In this document: positions 9,229 through 18,070 of the stretch, one piece after another
How positions within the stretch are numbered: position 1 is the stretch's first letter
Layout of the letters: each line of letters begins with the position of its first letter
Assembly: GCA_012842745.1 (NCBI GenBank)
Contig: DUSF01000056.1
Span: 248,001-312,000, forward strand
DNA length: 64,000 bases
DNA from: Bacillus sp. (in: firmicutes)
Lineage (GTDB): Bacteria; Bacillota; Bacilli; Bacillales; Bacillaceae_J
Direction of reading: 5' to 3'
The notes under the pieces: model-generated
The model's database searches: none
The model's input: only the letters and a program-made list of their open reading frames with translations
What the model was told of the DNA's origin: nothing
Program-made: the position numbers and the translations under genes

Positions 9229-9252
9229 GCATGTGACATTTTTGTCACATGC
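9229..9252 (-). promoter_or_regulatory. BceR-type operator combined with a hairpin terminator
   Basis: GCATGTGACA / TGTCACATGC is a perfect inverted repeat with a TTTT loop. Its core TGACA-N4-TGTCA (9234-9247) fits the TNACA-N4-TGTNA pattern known for BceR-like regulators. It lies about 65-80 bases upstream of the predicted start of the ABC transcript. The same hairpin spans the kinase stop codon and is followed on the minus strand by TTTTAT, so it may also end the regulator transcript. Confidence 0.6.
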
Positions 9253-10249
9253 CGCTGATCTTGTTGAAATCATTTCTTTTTGGAAAGGCTAGCGTAAAGG
9301 TTGTGCCTTCTCCTAATTTTGAGTGAACTTGAATCCTGATAAGCAGCGATTTTGCCGCTTTTTTTGCTAAATATAAACCCATTCCTGTTGCTGCTTCGTC
9401 TTGATGCATCGTAGTAGATGTAAAGCCTTTATCAAAAATGCGCGGTAAATCTTTCGAGTCAATACCGCGTCCATAATCAGTCACTGTTACGATTGTTTGC
9501 TGATTCTGATGAAAAGATTTAATCATGATGTCACATTTTTCACTGTATTTCACTGCGTTTGTTAACAGCTGTCTGATAATAAAAGCGAGCCATTTGCCGT
9601 CACTTATGACAGAAGGGGTTGTTAAATCAACGTCAAAGCCTATTCCTTTTTGGATGCACCATGACTGCAATTCCTTGAATTCTTTAAACAGCAATGATTT
9701 TAAGTCAATATTTTCAATAAAAAGGTCGTTTTCAATAGATGGAATTCGCTTTTGGTGAAGTTGCTGGTCAAGGAGATGATGAATTCTTAGCCATTCAAGT
9801 CCTAGCTTATTTTTCACAGGTCCATCGTCCATGCTGTCAATCATCAAACGCATCGCCGTTAAAGGGGTCTTCACTTCATGAATCCAAGCTAATAGCTCAT
9901 CTTTTTCTTCCTCCAAGGCAATCTGATTTTTGGTGTTTTCTTGTTTTAGAAGCTCTGTTTGTTTTGTAATTCTATGTTCGATTATTTTTTCAAAAGGGCT
10001 TTCCGCGTCGACGATGGTTGTTAAGTCAAGATTGTTTTCCCATTCAAGCAGGCTTTGATAGAATTTTGTTTCGTGCTTATAGCGTATCATTAAGAAAATA
10101 ATAAAAATGGCCAATGATAAATAGACAATGTAGAGAAGGGGCCTAAAAGGAATGGCAGCATCGAGATAGGAGACAAGGATAATCAAACACTGCAGTGATA
10201 AAAAAAGAATGATCCAGCTCCGTCTTTCAATTAGAAAGTTTTTTATCAT
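9245..10249 (-). CDS. Bce-type sensor histidine kinase
   Basis: A 334-residue kinase with two N-terminal membrane helices separated by only a few residues, so there is almost no outside domain. This is the intramembrane-sensing type that listens to its BceAB-like transporter. The H-box is HEVKTPLTAMRL (His near 128), the N-box RQLLTNAVKYS, and the ATP lid includes DYGRGID and GMGLYLAKKA. The start codon overlaps the regulator's stop by four bases. Confidence 0.9.
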   Translation of the reverse strand: MIKNFLIERRSWIILFLSLQCLIILVSYLDAAIPFRPLLYIVYLSLAIFIIFLMIRYKHETKFYQSLLEWENNLDLTTIVDAESPFEKIIEHRITKQTELLKQENTKNQIALEEEKDELLAWIHEVKTPLTAMRLMIDSMDDGPVKNKLGLEWLRIHHLLDQQLHQKRIPSIENDLFIENIDLKSLLFKEFKELQSWCIQKGIGFDVDLTTPSVISDGKWLAFIIRQLLTNAVKYSEKCDIMIKSFHQNQQTIVTVTDYGRGIDSKDLPRIFDKGFTSTTMHQDEAATGMGLYLAKKAAKSLLIRIQVHSKLGEGTTFTLAFPKRNDFNKISGM

Positions 10250-10941
10250 AGAACTGAATCCCCTTCCACAGCGATGTAGCCTTGTCCCACCTTTGTTTCA
10301 ATAAAACGTCCTAATCCAAGCTCATCTAGCTTTTTTCTTAAGCGATTAACATTGACGGTTAAAGTATTGTCGCTGACAAAGCGTTCATCATTCCAAAGGC
10401 TTTTGATGATTTCCTCTCTACTAATGATTTTATTTTTATGTTCAATCAGGTTTTTCAATATTAAGATTTCATTTTTCGTTAGTTCAATCGAACCGGCATC
10501 ATTGGTAATTGTATTTTTTAAATAATCGACCGTCGCCCCACACCATGTCTTGACCTCCATTTGTTCTGCCGTATTGTAATTGTAGACGCGGCGCAGAATC
10601 GCTTGTATTTTTGCAATAAGAACATCAAAATGAAACGGTTTTTGTATGTAATCATCGGCGCCAAGCTGCATCGACATAACGATATCGGTAGGATGATCAC
10701 GGGATGATAGAAAGATGATCGGGATTTTTGAATGTGAACGTATCATTCTGCACCAATGAAAGCCATCATACTTTGGCAATTGAATATCAATAATTACTAA
10801 ATCAGGTTTGATTGCTGTAAAATCTTTCATCACTTTACTAAAATCGGTTATTCCATATACATCATAAGACCAGCTAGTTAACCGCTCTTTGACTTCATTA
10901 AAAAGACTTTTATCATCTTCAATAAGGAGAAGTTTTATCAA
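10246..10941 (-). CDS. Bce-type response regulator, OmpR family
   Basis: A receiver domain (residues 1-115; LLLIEDD acidic pocket, phospho-acceptor Asp in LVIIDIQLP, Lys in QKPF) is followed by a winged-helix DNA-binding domain ending at VGQGYIAV. Family members usually begin M-x-KLLLIEDD, which favours the TTG at 10941 over GTG codons at 10953 and 10950. It likely activates the transporter genes through the repeat at 9234-9247. Confidence 0.9.
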   Translation of the reverse strand: MIKLLLIEDDKSLFNEVKERLTSWSYDVYGITDFSKVMKDFTAIKPDLVIIDIQLPKYDGFHWCRMIRSHSKIPIIFLSSRDHPTDIVMSMQLGADDYIQKPFHFDVLIAKIQAILRRVYNYNTAEQMEVKTWCGATVDYLKNTITNDAGSIELTKNEILILKNLIEHKNKIISREEIIKSLWNDERFVSDNTLTVNVNRLRKKLDELGLGRFIETKVGQGYIAVEGDSVL

Positions 10942-11094
10942 TAGTTTCACCACATTTTATTTAGTATCGTCCTAAATTTTACAGAAAAACCATCCTTTAT
11001 GCTAGAGGATTTTGTGGTTGGAATAAGGAACCTGTTCTTTGCGCCTAAGTCTACATTCCGTGCTTAGCTAATTGGATAAGTTATTTGTAAATTT

Positions 11095-11123
11095 TTGTTT
11101 AAAATTATTTGCTGATATATAAT
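11095..11123 (+). promoter_or_regulatory. Sigma-A promoter upstream of the SDR remnant and epimerase-like gene
   Basis: TTGTTT (11095-11100) and TATAAT (11118-11123) are separated by 17 bases. It reads through the SDR pseudogene into the intact gene at 11435. Confidence 0.6.
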
Positions 11124-11162
11124 GGATATTGAGTAAATTCTATCCTTCAAGGAGGATTAAAA

Positions 11163-11416
11163 ATGGGTAAATTAGCTGGTAAAGTTGCCGTTATCACTGG
11201 TGGAGCGCGTGGATAAAATGCAAAATTCATAAAACATGACGTTACAAATGCAGCCGATTGGGAACAGGTCATTGCTGAATTTGCTAAATACATACCGTTT
11301 AGAAGGGTTGCAAAATCAGAAGAGGTTACGAATATTGTTTTATTCCTTGCCTCTGATGAATCCAGTTATTGTACAGGTTCTGAATTTGTGGCGGACGGAG
11401 GAATAACGGCACAATA
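11163..11416 (+). pseudogene. Collapsed short-chain dehydrogenase (SDR) gene
   Basis: A good SD (AAGGAGG) and ATG open a frame reading MGKLAGKVAVITGGARG and then a stop. The glycine-rich NAD-binding start of a classical SDR is clear. Downstream, in-frame pieces resume: a DVTNAADWEQV-like segment, then the typical SDR C-terminus (ASDESSYCTGSEFVADGG) ending at a stop at 11414-11416. Only about 84 codons remain of the usual 250, so the catalytic Ser-Tyr-Lys region is gone through internal deletions plus a stop. The promoter and SD are still intact, so decay may be recent. Confidence 0.88.
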
Positions 11417-11434
11417 ATTAGAGGGGGAAATCTA

Positions 11435-12379
11435 ATGGAAAAGGCATTGGTTTTAGGAGCATCTGGTGGAATGGGGTCTTCAATTGTAAAGGAGTTGGCG
11501 CAAAGAGGGATTGATACAATCGCTTTTGCCCGCGGAAAAGAAAAACTAGATAAACTTTTTCAAAATGAAGAAAAAGTCACTATTTGGCCCGGGGATATAT
11601 TTGAGTTAGAAAATTTGAAAAAAGCAGCCTCTGGTGTTGATGTTGTATTTCATGCAATGAATATTCCTTATCCGGAGTGGGAGGGGAAACTCCCGGTATT
11701 GGTGAAAAATATTATTGAGGCATCTAAGGATGCCAATGCAAAGCTTGTTTTAGTTGACAATATATATGCTTACGGAAGAAACCCTGGAACATTAGTTACC
11801 GAGGAAACGCCGAAAAATCCTCATACGAAAAAAGGAAAAATTCGTTTGCAGCTTGAAGCAATGGTTAAGAATTCAAATGTGCCATACATTATTGCTCATT
11901 TTCCAGATTTCTATGGCCCCAATGCGACTAATACTATCCTAAACTATACTTTTGAAGGTGTAATAAAAAATAAAAGATCAATGTTTGTAGGAGATTTGAA
12001 GGTAGCAAGAGAATATATTTTTACACCTGATGGGGCAAAAGCTTTAGTGGAATTAGCATTAATGGAGTCAGCGTATGGACAAAACTGGAATATACCGGGT
12101 AGTGGCGTTATTACAGGAGATGAAATTATAGCTATCTTACGGGAACATACCGGCTATAACAAAAAAGTAGGAACGGTTACAAAGGGGATGGTAAAGTTCC
12201 TAGGTATGTTTGATAAGATGATGCGTGAAGTGGTAGAGATGTTGTATTTAACGGAAGACCCCATTGTCTTGAACGGCGCCAAGCTTGAACAGGCTATTAA
12301 AACAATACCGAGAACCCCATATAAAGAAGGGATTAAACAAACAATAGACTATATGCGTAATAATCTTGGGAGGTCCTAA
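11435..12379 (+). CDS. NAD-dependent epimerase/dehydratase-family protein
   Basis: A 314-residue extended/atypical SDR protein. It begins with the nucleotide-binding motif GASGGMGSSIV, and VDNIYAYGR supplies the Tyr region. The C-terminal part is a substrate domain. GAGGGG precedes the ATG by about 8 bases. It probably shares the promoter of the broken SDR gene just upstream. The substrate is unknown. Confidence 0.82.
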   Translation: MEKALVLGASGGMGSSIVKELAQRGIDTIAFARGKEKLDKLFQNEEKVTIWPGDIFELENLKKAASGVDVVFHAMNIPYPEWEGKLPVLVKNIIEASKDANAKLVLVDNIYAYGRNPGTLVTEETPKNPHTKKGKIRLQLEAMVKNSNVPYIIAHFPDFYGPNATNTILNYTFEGVIKNKRSMFVGDLKVAREYIFTPDGAKALVELALMESAYGQNWNIPGSGVITGDEIIAILREHTGYNKKVGTVTKGMVKFLGMFDKMMREVVEMLYLTEDPIVLNGAKLEQAIKTIPRTPYKEGIKQTIDYMRNNLGRS

Positions 12380-12410
12380 TTTTTTCCGCAACGCAAAAAA
12401 GGTGAAGCAC

Positions 12411-12440
12411 AAAAAAGAAGGGATTCATCCTTCTTTTATT
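12411..12440 (+). terminator. Terminator after the epimerase-like gene
   Basis: AAAGAAGG pairs with CCTTCTTT around a short loop, and a T-rich tract (TTTTATTTTTTA) follows. Confidence 0.7.
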
Positions 12441-12461
12441 TTTTATATGAAAAATTGTTGT

Positions 12462-13598
12462 TTATTCATTTTGAATTAACGGCAACGTGATTTGAAAGGT
12501 TGTTACGTCTTCATTTGAAAAGCAATGAATTTTTCCTTTATGATTTTCTACGATATTTTTGCACACAAATAAACCAATGCCTGTGCCTAACTTCTTTGTA
12601 GTGTAAAATGGTTCGAAAACAAGCTTTATTGCATCGGAATTTATGGATGCACCATTATTCGAGATTTTAATCTTAATATGATTAAAGTCTACTTCTGCAT
12701 CGATGTTAATCCTTTTTTGTTTTATTTCTTCTTCTCTTACAGCATCAATTGCATTCGACAATAGGTTTAAAAAAACCTGTTTTAACTCGTTTCGATCACC
12801 ACTTACCTCTGCTGTTGCATTTATTCTTGAGTAAACTTGTATATTACTGTCGACAATGCTCGGGTATAAGAAATCGACCATTTCCTCTATTAATTCTTTA
12901 ATGTTTATCTCTCTAATTTTACTTTCACTTATTATGTTTAACTTTGACGTATGTAGGAACTGCGTAATTCTAAACTTTAGTTGGTCGAGTTCATTACTAA
13001 TAATATCTAAATAAGGCAACGTAGGGTGTTCGTTCTTTAATAGTTTTACAAATCCTAATACAGAGGTAAGGGGGTTTCGAAACTCATGAACAAAACTAGA
13101 AGACATTTGTCCAAGGATAGCTAATCTGTCTTTGTGTGATTCCGTGATAAATAGATTTTTTTCTTGTAATTTTAAATCTTTTAATTCGGTATACTTTAAC
13201 ACAGCATAATAACAAAATATATCAAACTGGCTATTTATTAAGTCAATGACTGGTTGCAGTTCTTCTAATAAGATTCCAGAATGATTAATACGATTTATCA
13301 TGATACTTCTCCCAAGATTGACATTATAAACAAACTCGCCAATATTGATATTAGCGTCCACCCGTTCTTGTGCTATCTTGTAAGCCAATAATTTAATATC
13401 ATTCTCCGAGAATTTGTGAAAAATTGATTTTGTTATCAATTGATACATTAACAAACCATTCTGTCTTATTAGTTCTTTATCTTTATTATGTTGAACTCTT
13501 ATTTGCTTTTCCCATAAATTTAAAAAATTATTTTCATTCTCTCTGAGAAATTGGCCTAATTTTTTATATCCATTATCTGTTTGTACATTTGATTTCAT
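12462..13598 (-). CDS. Cytosolic sensor histidine kinase (sporulation-kinase-like)
   Basis: A 378-residue kinase with no membrane segment. Residues 1-165 form an all-helical sensor domain. The kinase core has FVHEFRNPLTSVLGFVKLL (phospho-His near 184), NLLSNAIDAV and GTGIGLFVCKNI. The core resembles sporulation/phosphorelay kinases of bacilli, but the target is not shown. No response regulator is adjacent, so it is an orphan. The ATG at 13598 is chosen because AAGTAGG lies 6 bases before it; a frame extension to 13673 lacks an SD. Confidence 0.85.
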   Translation of the reverse strand: MKSNVQTDNGYKKLGQFLRENENNFLNLWEKQIRVQHNKDKELIRQNGLLMYQLITKSIFHKFSENDIKLLAYKIAQERVDANINIGEFVYNVNLGRSIMINRINHSGILLEELQPVIDLINSQFDIFCYYAVLKYTELKDLKLQEKNLFITESHKDRLAILGQMSSSFVHEFRNPLTSVLGFVKLLKNEHPTLPYLDIISNELDQLKFRITQFLHTSKLNIISESKIREINIKELIEEMVDFLYPSIVDSNIQVYSRINATAEVSGDRNELKQVFLNLLSNAIDAVREEEIKQKRINIDAEVDFNHIKIKISNNGASINSDAIKLVFEPFYTTKKLGTGIGLFVCKNIVENHKGKIHCFSNEDVTTFQITLPLIQNE

Positions 13599-13782
13599 AA
13601 ATAGCCTACTTTCTAAAAATTTTAAAAAGCAATACATAGCTAGCACCTGTTGGTGTATTTCTTTATGATACAATTATAATGGCAACAGGAAAAAAACTCT
13701 ATTAAATATATTATTAGGAATGTTAAAAAGCAAAGTGGAAAAAAGTGATATAATATTATTATGCCTATGTTAAAATGAGAAT

Positions 13783-13803
13783 TCTCCCCTGCAAAAGGGG
13801 AGA
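13783..13803 (-). terminator. Hairpin after the flavin-binding protein gene
   Basis: TCTCCCCT / AGGGGAGA with a short loop lies 8 bases beyond the stop at 13811. On the minus strand it is followed only by a modest T-rich stretch, so termination may be partial. Confidence 0.5.
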
Positions 13804-13810
13804 CGCCCGT

Positions 13811-14371
13811 TTATTTAATTTTCAAATCATCAACTTGTTTTCTGCTCGGGAAAAATAATTGTCCTTCTGCTGCGACTGCTTCTTTTGCGGTTATATGATC
13901 AGGTTCTAGGCAATAAACGATTGTTTTGCTACCGAGGGATGAACGATATGAGTCTACATATTTTTGGGAAAGCTCTCGTTCAAAATAACCAGGAACAAAC
14001 TTATTTAACATTGCTTGTAATGCAGCCGTTCTTTCCTCAAGGCAATCTACTAATTTTAGCTTACCAAAAACCATGACGCTAGTATAAGCTGTACCGATAT
14101 TTGCTGGTTCTGGTTTAGCAATTATTCCTTTGTCCTCTGAAACGGTAAAGCAGACGCGATTGCTCGTTTCGATGGCATCAGCCTTGCGTCCTTGTTCGCT
14201 GCCATGAAAATAAACTTTTCTGTCTTTCCACACATAGTTTAATGGGACAACATACGTGCCTTCCTCATCGTGTAAGCCCAAGTAGCCAACCATTGCTGTT
14301 GATAACAAGTCATTCATTCTGTTTTCATCTTTTATTTCTTTTAAAGTTCTTCGCATTGCTCTGTAATTCAT
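13811..14371 (-). CDS. Pyridoxamine 5'-phosphate oxidase-like flavin-binding protein
   Basis: A 186-residue split-barrel protein of the NimA/PNPOx-like group. Visible family blocks are GYLGLHDEEGTYVVPLNYVW and, further on, VYFHGSEQGRKADAIE. Such proteins bind FMN or F420; the substrate is unknown. AAGAAGGG lies 7 bases before the ATG. It is a single-gene unit. Confidence 0.83.
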   Translation of the reverse strand: MNYRAMRRTLKEIKDENRMNDLLSTAMVGYLGLHDEEGTYVVPLNYVWKDRKVYFHGSEQGRKADAIETSNRVCFTVSEDKGIIAKPEPANIGTAYTSVMVFGKLKLVDCLEERTAALQAMLNKFVPGYFERELSQKYVDSYRSSLGSKTIVYCLEPDHITAKEAVAAEGQLFFPSRKQVDDLKIK

Positions 14372-14548
14372 TTTTTATCCCTTCTTTCAATATTCACTAT
14401 ACAAAAAAATGGTAAAATAAGAAATAGATATAGGGGGTTTTTGTTTTAATTAGAAATAGTAGGCTTTTTCACATTCGTTTGTAACTTTTAGAGAATTTTT
14501 AACGTCAATGTTTTTAATAATCTCACGAAAAAAGAAAGGGTGCTTTGT

Positions 14549-15391
14549 ATGGGCGTGAAGTTGAGGAGTATAGTATTGCTGTTAGGACTGTCCTTATTAG
14601 CAAGCAATACTGTGTCTGCAAATGAACAGCCGGTAGTTATACAAGAGAACATCGCAGAAAAGAAAAATGAATATTTACACTTTACACCAGTTACATTGGA
14701 GTCGCTATCAGAAGCTGAAAAGGCATTTGTTGAGCATTACAAATTTGAAAAGGGCGTTCATCGAAAAGATACATTGTATTTGATTTCCCTTGGAGAAAAA
14801 CCAAATCCAGGTTATCAACTGGAGTTTGTTAAAAGCGAAACAACTTGGGAGCAGGAGCAAATTTTTGTTAGACAACTTTTACCGAAGGAAGGCTATATGT
14901 ATCCGCAGGTTATTCATTATCCATATATAATCGGACGCTTGCAGCTACCTTCTAAATATATGACAATCAATGTGATTGACATTGACTCTGGTGAGGAAAT
15001 TTTTCAAAAAGAACAAATAGTCCAACCAATAGATAATAAAGCAATCAAAGTCTATATAAATGGAAGGATGCAAGTATTTGATCAACCTCCGCTTTTGAAG
15101 GATGGTCGGACAATGGTGCCATTAAGAGGGATTTTCGAATCATTAGGGGCACAAGTTCAATATGATGAAACTACAGGAATGATTACAGCTACTAAAGAAA
15201 AGCTTATAATAAAATTGAAAGTTTTCTCTAAGGAAGTAAATGTAAATGGACAAACAAAAATAATTGATGCTGCACCTTTTGCACAGAATGGTCGCGCATT
15301 GGTCCCTTTACGTTTTATAGGAGAAACCTTAGGGGAAAATGTAAAATGGGATGCGGAACAAAATACGGTCTATATTGTAGCTAGAAAATGA
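14549..15391 (+). CDS. Secreted protein with copper amine oxidase N-terminal-type domain
   Basis: A signal peptide (residues 1-25, ending near NTVSA) is followed by a unique region to about residue 165. The C-terminus carries the Cu_amine_oxidN1 pattern twice: KDGRTMVPLRGIFESLGA and NGRALVPLRFIGETLG, each followed by a W/V-D-x-T strand. These domains are common in Bacillota cell-surface proteins and do not imply amine oxidase activity. The ATG at 14549 has AAAGGG 8 bases upstream. The 3' end overlaps an antisense frame in the GC-rich island. Confidence 0.85.
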   Translation: MGVKLRSIVLLLGLSLLASNTVSANEQPVVIQENIAEKKNEYLHFTPVTLESLSEAEKAFVEHYKFEKGVHRKDTLYLISLGEKPNPGYQLEFVKSETTWEQEQIFVRQLLPKEGYMYPQVIHYPYIIGRLQLPSKYMTINVIDIDSGEEIFQKEQIVQPIDNKAIKVYINGRMQVFDQPPLLKDGRTMVPLRGIFESLGAQVQYDETTGMITATKEKLIIKLKVFSKEVNVNGQTKIIDAAPFAQNGRALVPLRFIGETLGENVKWDAEQNTVYIVARK

Positions 15392-15546
15392 TAAAGAGAC
15401 CAATTCGTACCCGATTTCACGCTGAGAACCTGATTTCGGTCACCAGTGCGCTTGTTTAGTGCCCGTATGAAGTAAAACGTATGAACCGCAGTCATCAGCC
15501 CGCCTATCTTGCACTCTTTTTCGGTAGCTACGCACAGACAGGGCAT
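15370..15546 (-). other. GC-rich island with a 58-codon minus-strand frame
   Basis: From about 15395 to 15565 the sequence is near 50% G+C by eye, against a clearly AT-rich background. On the minus strand it holds one frame of 58 codons (ATG at 15546, TAG at 15370-15372) containing ECKIGGLMTAVHTFYFIRA and KRTGDRNQVLSVKSGTNWSL. No SD precedes the ATG, and the frame overlaps the end of the neighbouring gene by 22 bases. CGTATGAA occurs twice, 6 bases apart. It could be a dispersed repeat, a decayed insert, or a structured RNA. Confidence 0.45.
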
Positions 15547-15570
15547 ACCGCTGATTACAACAGAATACAG

Positions 15571-15603
15571 AAAAAAGGTAAGGAGACCATAAAAGGCTCC
15601 TTA
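15571..15603 (-). terminator. Terminator after the Rieske oxidoreductase gene
   Basis: On the minus strand TAAGGAG pairs with CTCCTTA (15603-15597 and 15585-15579), and CCTTTTTT follows. Confidence 0.75.
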
Positions 15604-15612
15604 TCCTCTTAT

Positions 15613-17178
15613 TTAGTAACCCGATTGTTCCGATGTTAAGTTATCAAGCATTGTATAATTTTCGCGTTGCAAAGGCTTTTCTGCTGGGCCTTCGATAACT
15701 TCCCCGGTGTAAGAAAATCTAGAGCCGTGGCATGGGCAATCCCATGAGCGGTCACCATCATTCCAATTTACTTCACAGCCAACATGTGTACATGTTGTAT
15801 CGACAATATGGAGTTTTCCTTCAAGGTCCTTGTAGGCACCTTTACGGGTGCCATTAATCATGACAACGGCACCTTCATCATTTTTCAAGTCTTCTGTTTT
15901 CTTGTCTACAATCCCCAGTTTTCCTTTGAGTAAATGCTTGGCAACATCGGCATTTTCAACAAAAAACTTTTTCAAGCTTGGATCTGCATAAAAACGTGAA
16001 GGGGTATAGATGCCTTTGTAAGGGTTATCCTTATTTAACGCAATATCCCGCATAAGCAGGGCTGCTGCTGTTCCATTCGTCATTCCCCATTTCCGATAAC
16101 CTGTTGCAATTAATATATTTGGTTGAGCTTTCGTTATCTCACCGACATATGGCATTTTATCAAGCGTAGTTAAATCTTGGGTTGACCAGCGATAATGAAA
16201 TTCCTCAAAATTGAAAACATCTTTTGAAAATTTCTCCAACGCTTTATAATGCTCCATCGTATCTTTGCCTTGCCCTGTCTTATGACTTTCACCACCAATG
16301 ATTAGCAAATTTTCGCCATCTACTGGCGTATAACGGATTGAGCGGCTTGGCTGGTCAACACTTAAATACATCCCACCGGGATAATCCATTTTTGTTTTTG
16401 TAGCTAGAACATAAGAACGGTCAGCATATAATCTTGTAAAATAAAACCCTGTGCTTTCATAAAAAGGGAAGTGCGAACAGCAAAGCACACCATTGCCAGT
16501 AACACGATTTCCATTACGGGTAAGGACGATTGCTTTTTGGCCATCACTTTCAATGTTAACAGCTGTCGTATCCTCAAAAATGAGTCCACCGCTATCACGA
16601 ATTACTTTTGCAAGATGTGTTAAATATTTAAGAGGATGAAACTGCGCTTGATTTTTCATTACTAAAGCACTGTACGTTTTAATATTAAAAGGAATTTCTC
16701 TTATAAGCTTTCCATCGATATTCAATTTTTGATAGGCTTCATATTCCTTTTCGATTTTTTGAACATTTTGCTCTGAAATTGTATAAAGGTGGGCATCCTG
16801 CTCACTAAAATCACAATCGATTTGGAGGTCTTCAATTGTATTTTTAATAAATTTTAATGCAGTACTATTCGCTTCATAATACAGTCTTGCCTTGCTAATA
16901 CCGAAATGGTTAATGAATTCATCGTAAATTAAATCATGCTGTGCGGTTATTTTAGCTGTTGTATGGCCAGTGGTGCCATTTAAAAGTTTTCCTGCATCCA
17001 ATAAGGTAACCTTTACACCCTCTTTTACTAAAAGATAAGCGGCAGTTATTCCTGTAATCCCGCCACCGACAATGACCACATCTGTTTCACAATCTTCATT
17101 TAATTGCTTGAACTTCGGCAAGTCAATTCCATCTCGCCAATATGGTTCCGGAAATTGCGGCATTTTGTTTTCTGTCAC
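15613..17178 (-). CDS. FAD-dependent oxidoreductase with C-terminal Rieske [2Fe-2S] domain
   Basis: A 521-residue protein. The N-terminal DAO-type FAD domain has VVIVGGGITGITAAYLL (about residues 30-46) and GKLLNGTTGHTTAK. The C-terminal Rieske domain (about residues 430-521) has CTHVGC and CPCHGSRF, the four cluster ligands. This matches the architecture of Bacillus subtilis YhfW. The substrate is unknown. GTG 17178 is chosen as start because GGGGGG lies 6 bases upstream; an extension to 17265 lacks an SD. Confidence 0.9.
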   Translation of the reverse strand: MTENKMPQFPEPYWRDGIDLPKFKQLNEDCETDVVIVGGGITGITAAYLLVKEGVKVTLLDAGKLLNGTTGHTTAKITAQHDLIYDEFINHFGISKARLYYEANSTALKFIKNTIEDLQIDCDFSEQDAHLYTISEQNVQKIEKEYEAYQKLNIDGKLIREIPFNIKTYSALVMKNQAQFHPLKYLTHLAKVIRDSGGLIFEDTTAVNIESDGQKAIVLTRNGNRVTGNGVLCCSHFPFYESTGFYFTRLYADRSYVLATKTKMDYPGGMYLSVDQPSRSIRYTPVDGENLLIIGGESHKTGQGKDTMEHYKALEKFSKDVFNFEEFHYRWSTQDLTTLDKMPYVGEITKAQPNILIATGYRKWGMTNGTAAALLMRDIALNKDNPYKGIYTPSRFYADPSLKKFFVENADVAKHLLKGKLGIVDKKTEDLKNDEGAVVMINGTRKGAYKDLEGKLHIVDTTCTHVGCEVNWNDGDRSWDCPCHGSRFSYTGEVIEGPAEKPLQRENYTMLDNLTSEQSGY

Positions 17179-17250
17179 TAGTAACCCCCCGTTTATTTTT
17201 ACAAAGATGTATAAAGTATCCGTTAAATAGAGGGGAATTATACACAAAAA

Positions 17251-17281
17251 AACAGCTCCATTCACCGCGAATGGAGCTGTT
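17251..17281 (-). terminator. Terminator after the TRIC-type channel gene
   Basis: A perfect 13-bp inverted repeat (AACAGCTCCATTC / GAATGGAGCTGTT) with a 5-base loop is followed by TTTTTT on the minus strand. Confidence 0.88.
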
Positions 17282-17298
17282 TCATCATTCTAAGAAAG

Positions 17299-17919
17299 CT
17301 AGTTTCCTTGTAATTTACTTACCGCTCTCGATGGTAAGCTCCATCCGAATCGATATGAAATCACGCGTAATAGTAGAATGATTGCAAAGAGACTGTATAG
17401 TTGATATGGTTTTTCCGCCCATCCCATGCCAATTATGAGGCCGGCAAACATTGCCCAAAAGAGATATACCTCTTTTTGGAATACAAGTGGCTTTTGTTGC
17501 GCTAAAACATCACGAATGATTCCGCCACCGGCACCCGTAATGGCAGCTGAAAACATGATTGCTATTATAGGCAATCCATTTGCATGGGCAAACATTGCTC
17601 CTTGAATAGCAAACGCAGAGAGGCCAACGGCATCAAAGAAATTCAAAAAATCCCATTCTTTTAGGCGGTTAACCGTTTTATTTGGTAAAAGAAAAACAAT
17701 CGTAATCGTAATCATGGCAATAATAAAGAGTGTCGTTTGTTGCCATAATACATGAATGGGGATGCCGATTAATAGATTCCTAACAGCCCCGCCCCCAAAC
17801 GCCGTAATTAATCCTAGCGCATAGGCTCCAATAATATCATATTTCACTTCCATTGCAATAATGGCTCCACTAATTGCAAAGGCAATTGTTCCAATCACGT
17901 TTAATACATCCCAAACCAT
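17299..17919 (-). CDS. Trimeric intracellular cation (TRIC) channel-family protein (UPF0126)
   Basis: A 206-residue membrane protein with about seven helices and two repeats of the glycine-rich UPF0126 motif (AFGGGAVRNLLIG and ITGAGGGIIRDVLA). Bacterial members are TRIC-like cation channels or glycine-related transport proteins (YvgT/YicG type). The ATG at 17919 is preceded by GGGGGG; an upstream extension to 17973 is not supported. Confidence 0.85.
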   Translation of the reverse strand: MVWDVLNVIGTIAFAISGAIIAMEVKYDIIGAYALGLITAFGGGAVRNLLIGIPIHVLWQQTTLFIIAMITITIVFLLPNKTVNRLKEWDFLNFFDAVGLSAFAIQGAMFAHANGLPIIAIMFSAAITGAGGGIIRDVLAQQKPLVFQKEVYLFWAMFAGLIIGMGWAEKPYQLYSLFAIILLLRVISYRFGWSLPSRAVSKLQGN

Positions 17920-18070
17920 AAAAACCCCCCTAGATATAACTATTACAGTAGTGGAAAAACACATAATTGTCAATTTTCTTTCTTTCGAATATTAAAAGTC
18001 TGTCTTACGTTAGAAGCAGTGTATATGATACTATATGGTAAGTTAATACAGCGTAGGAGAAGGAGATTTC

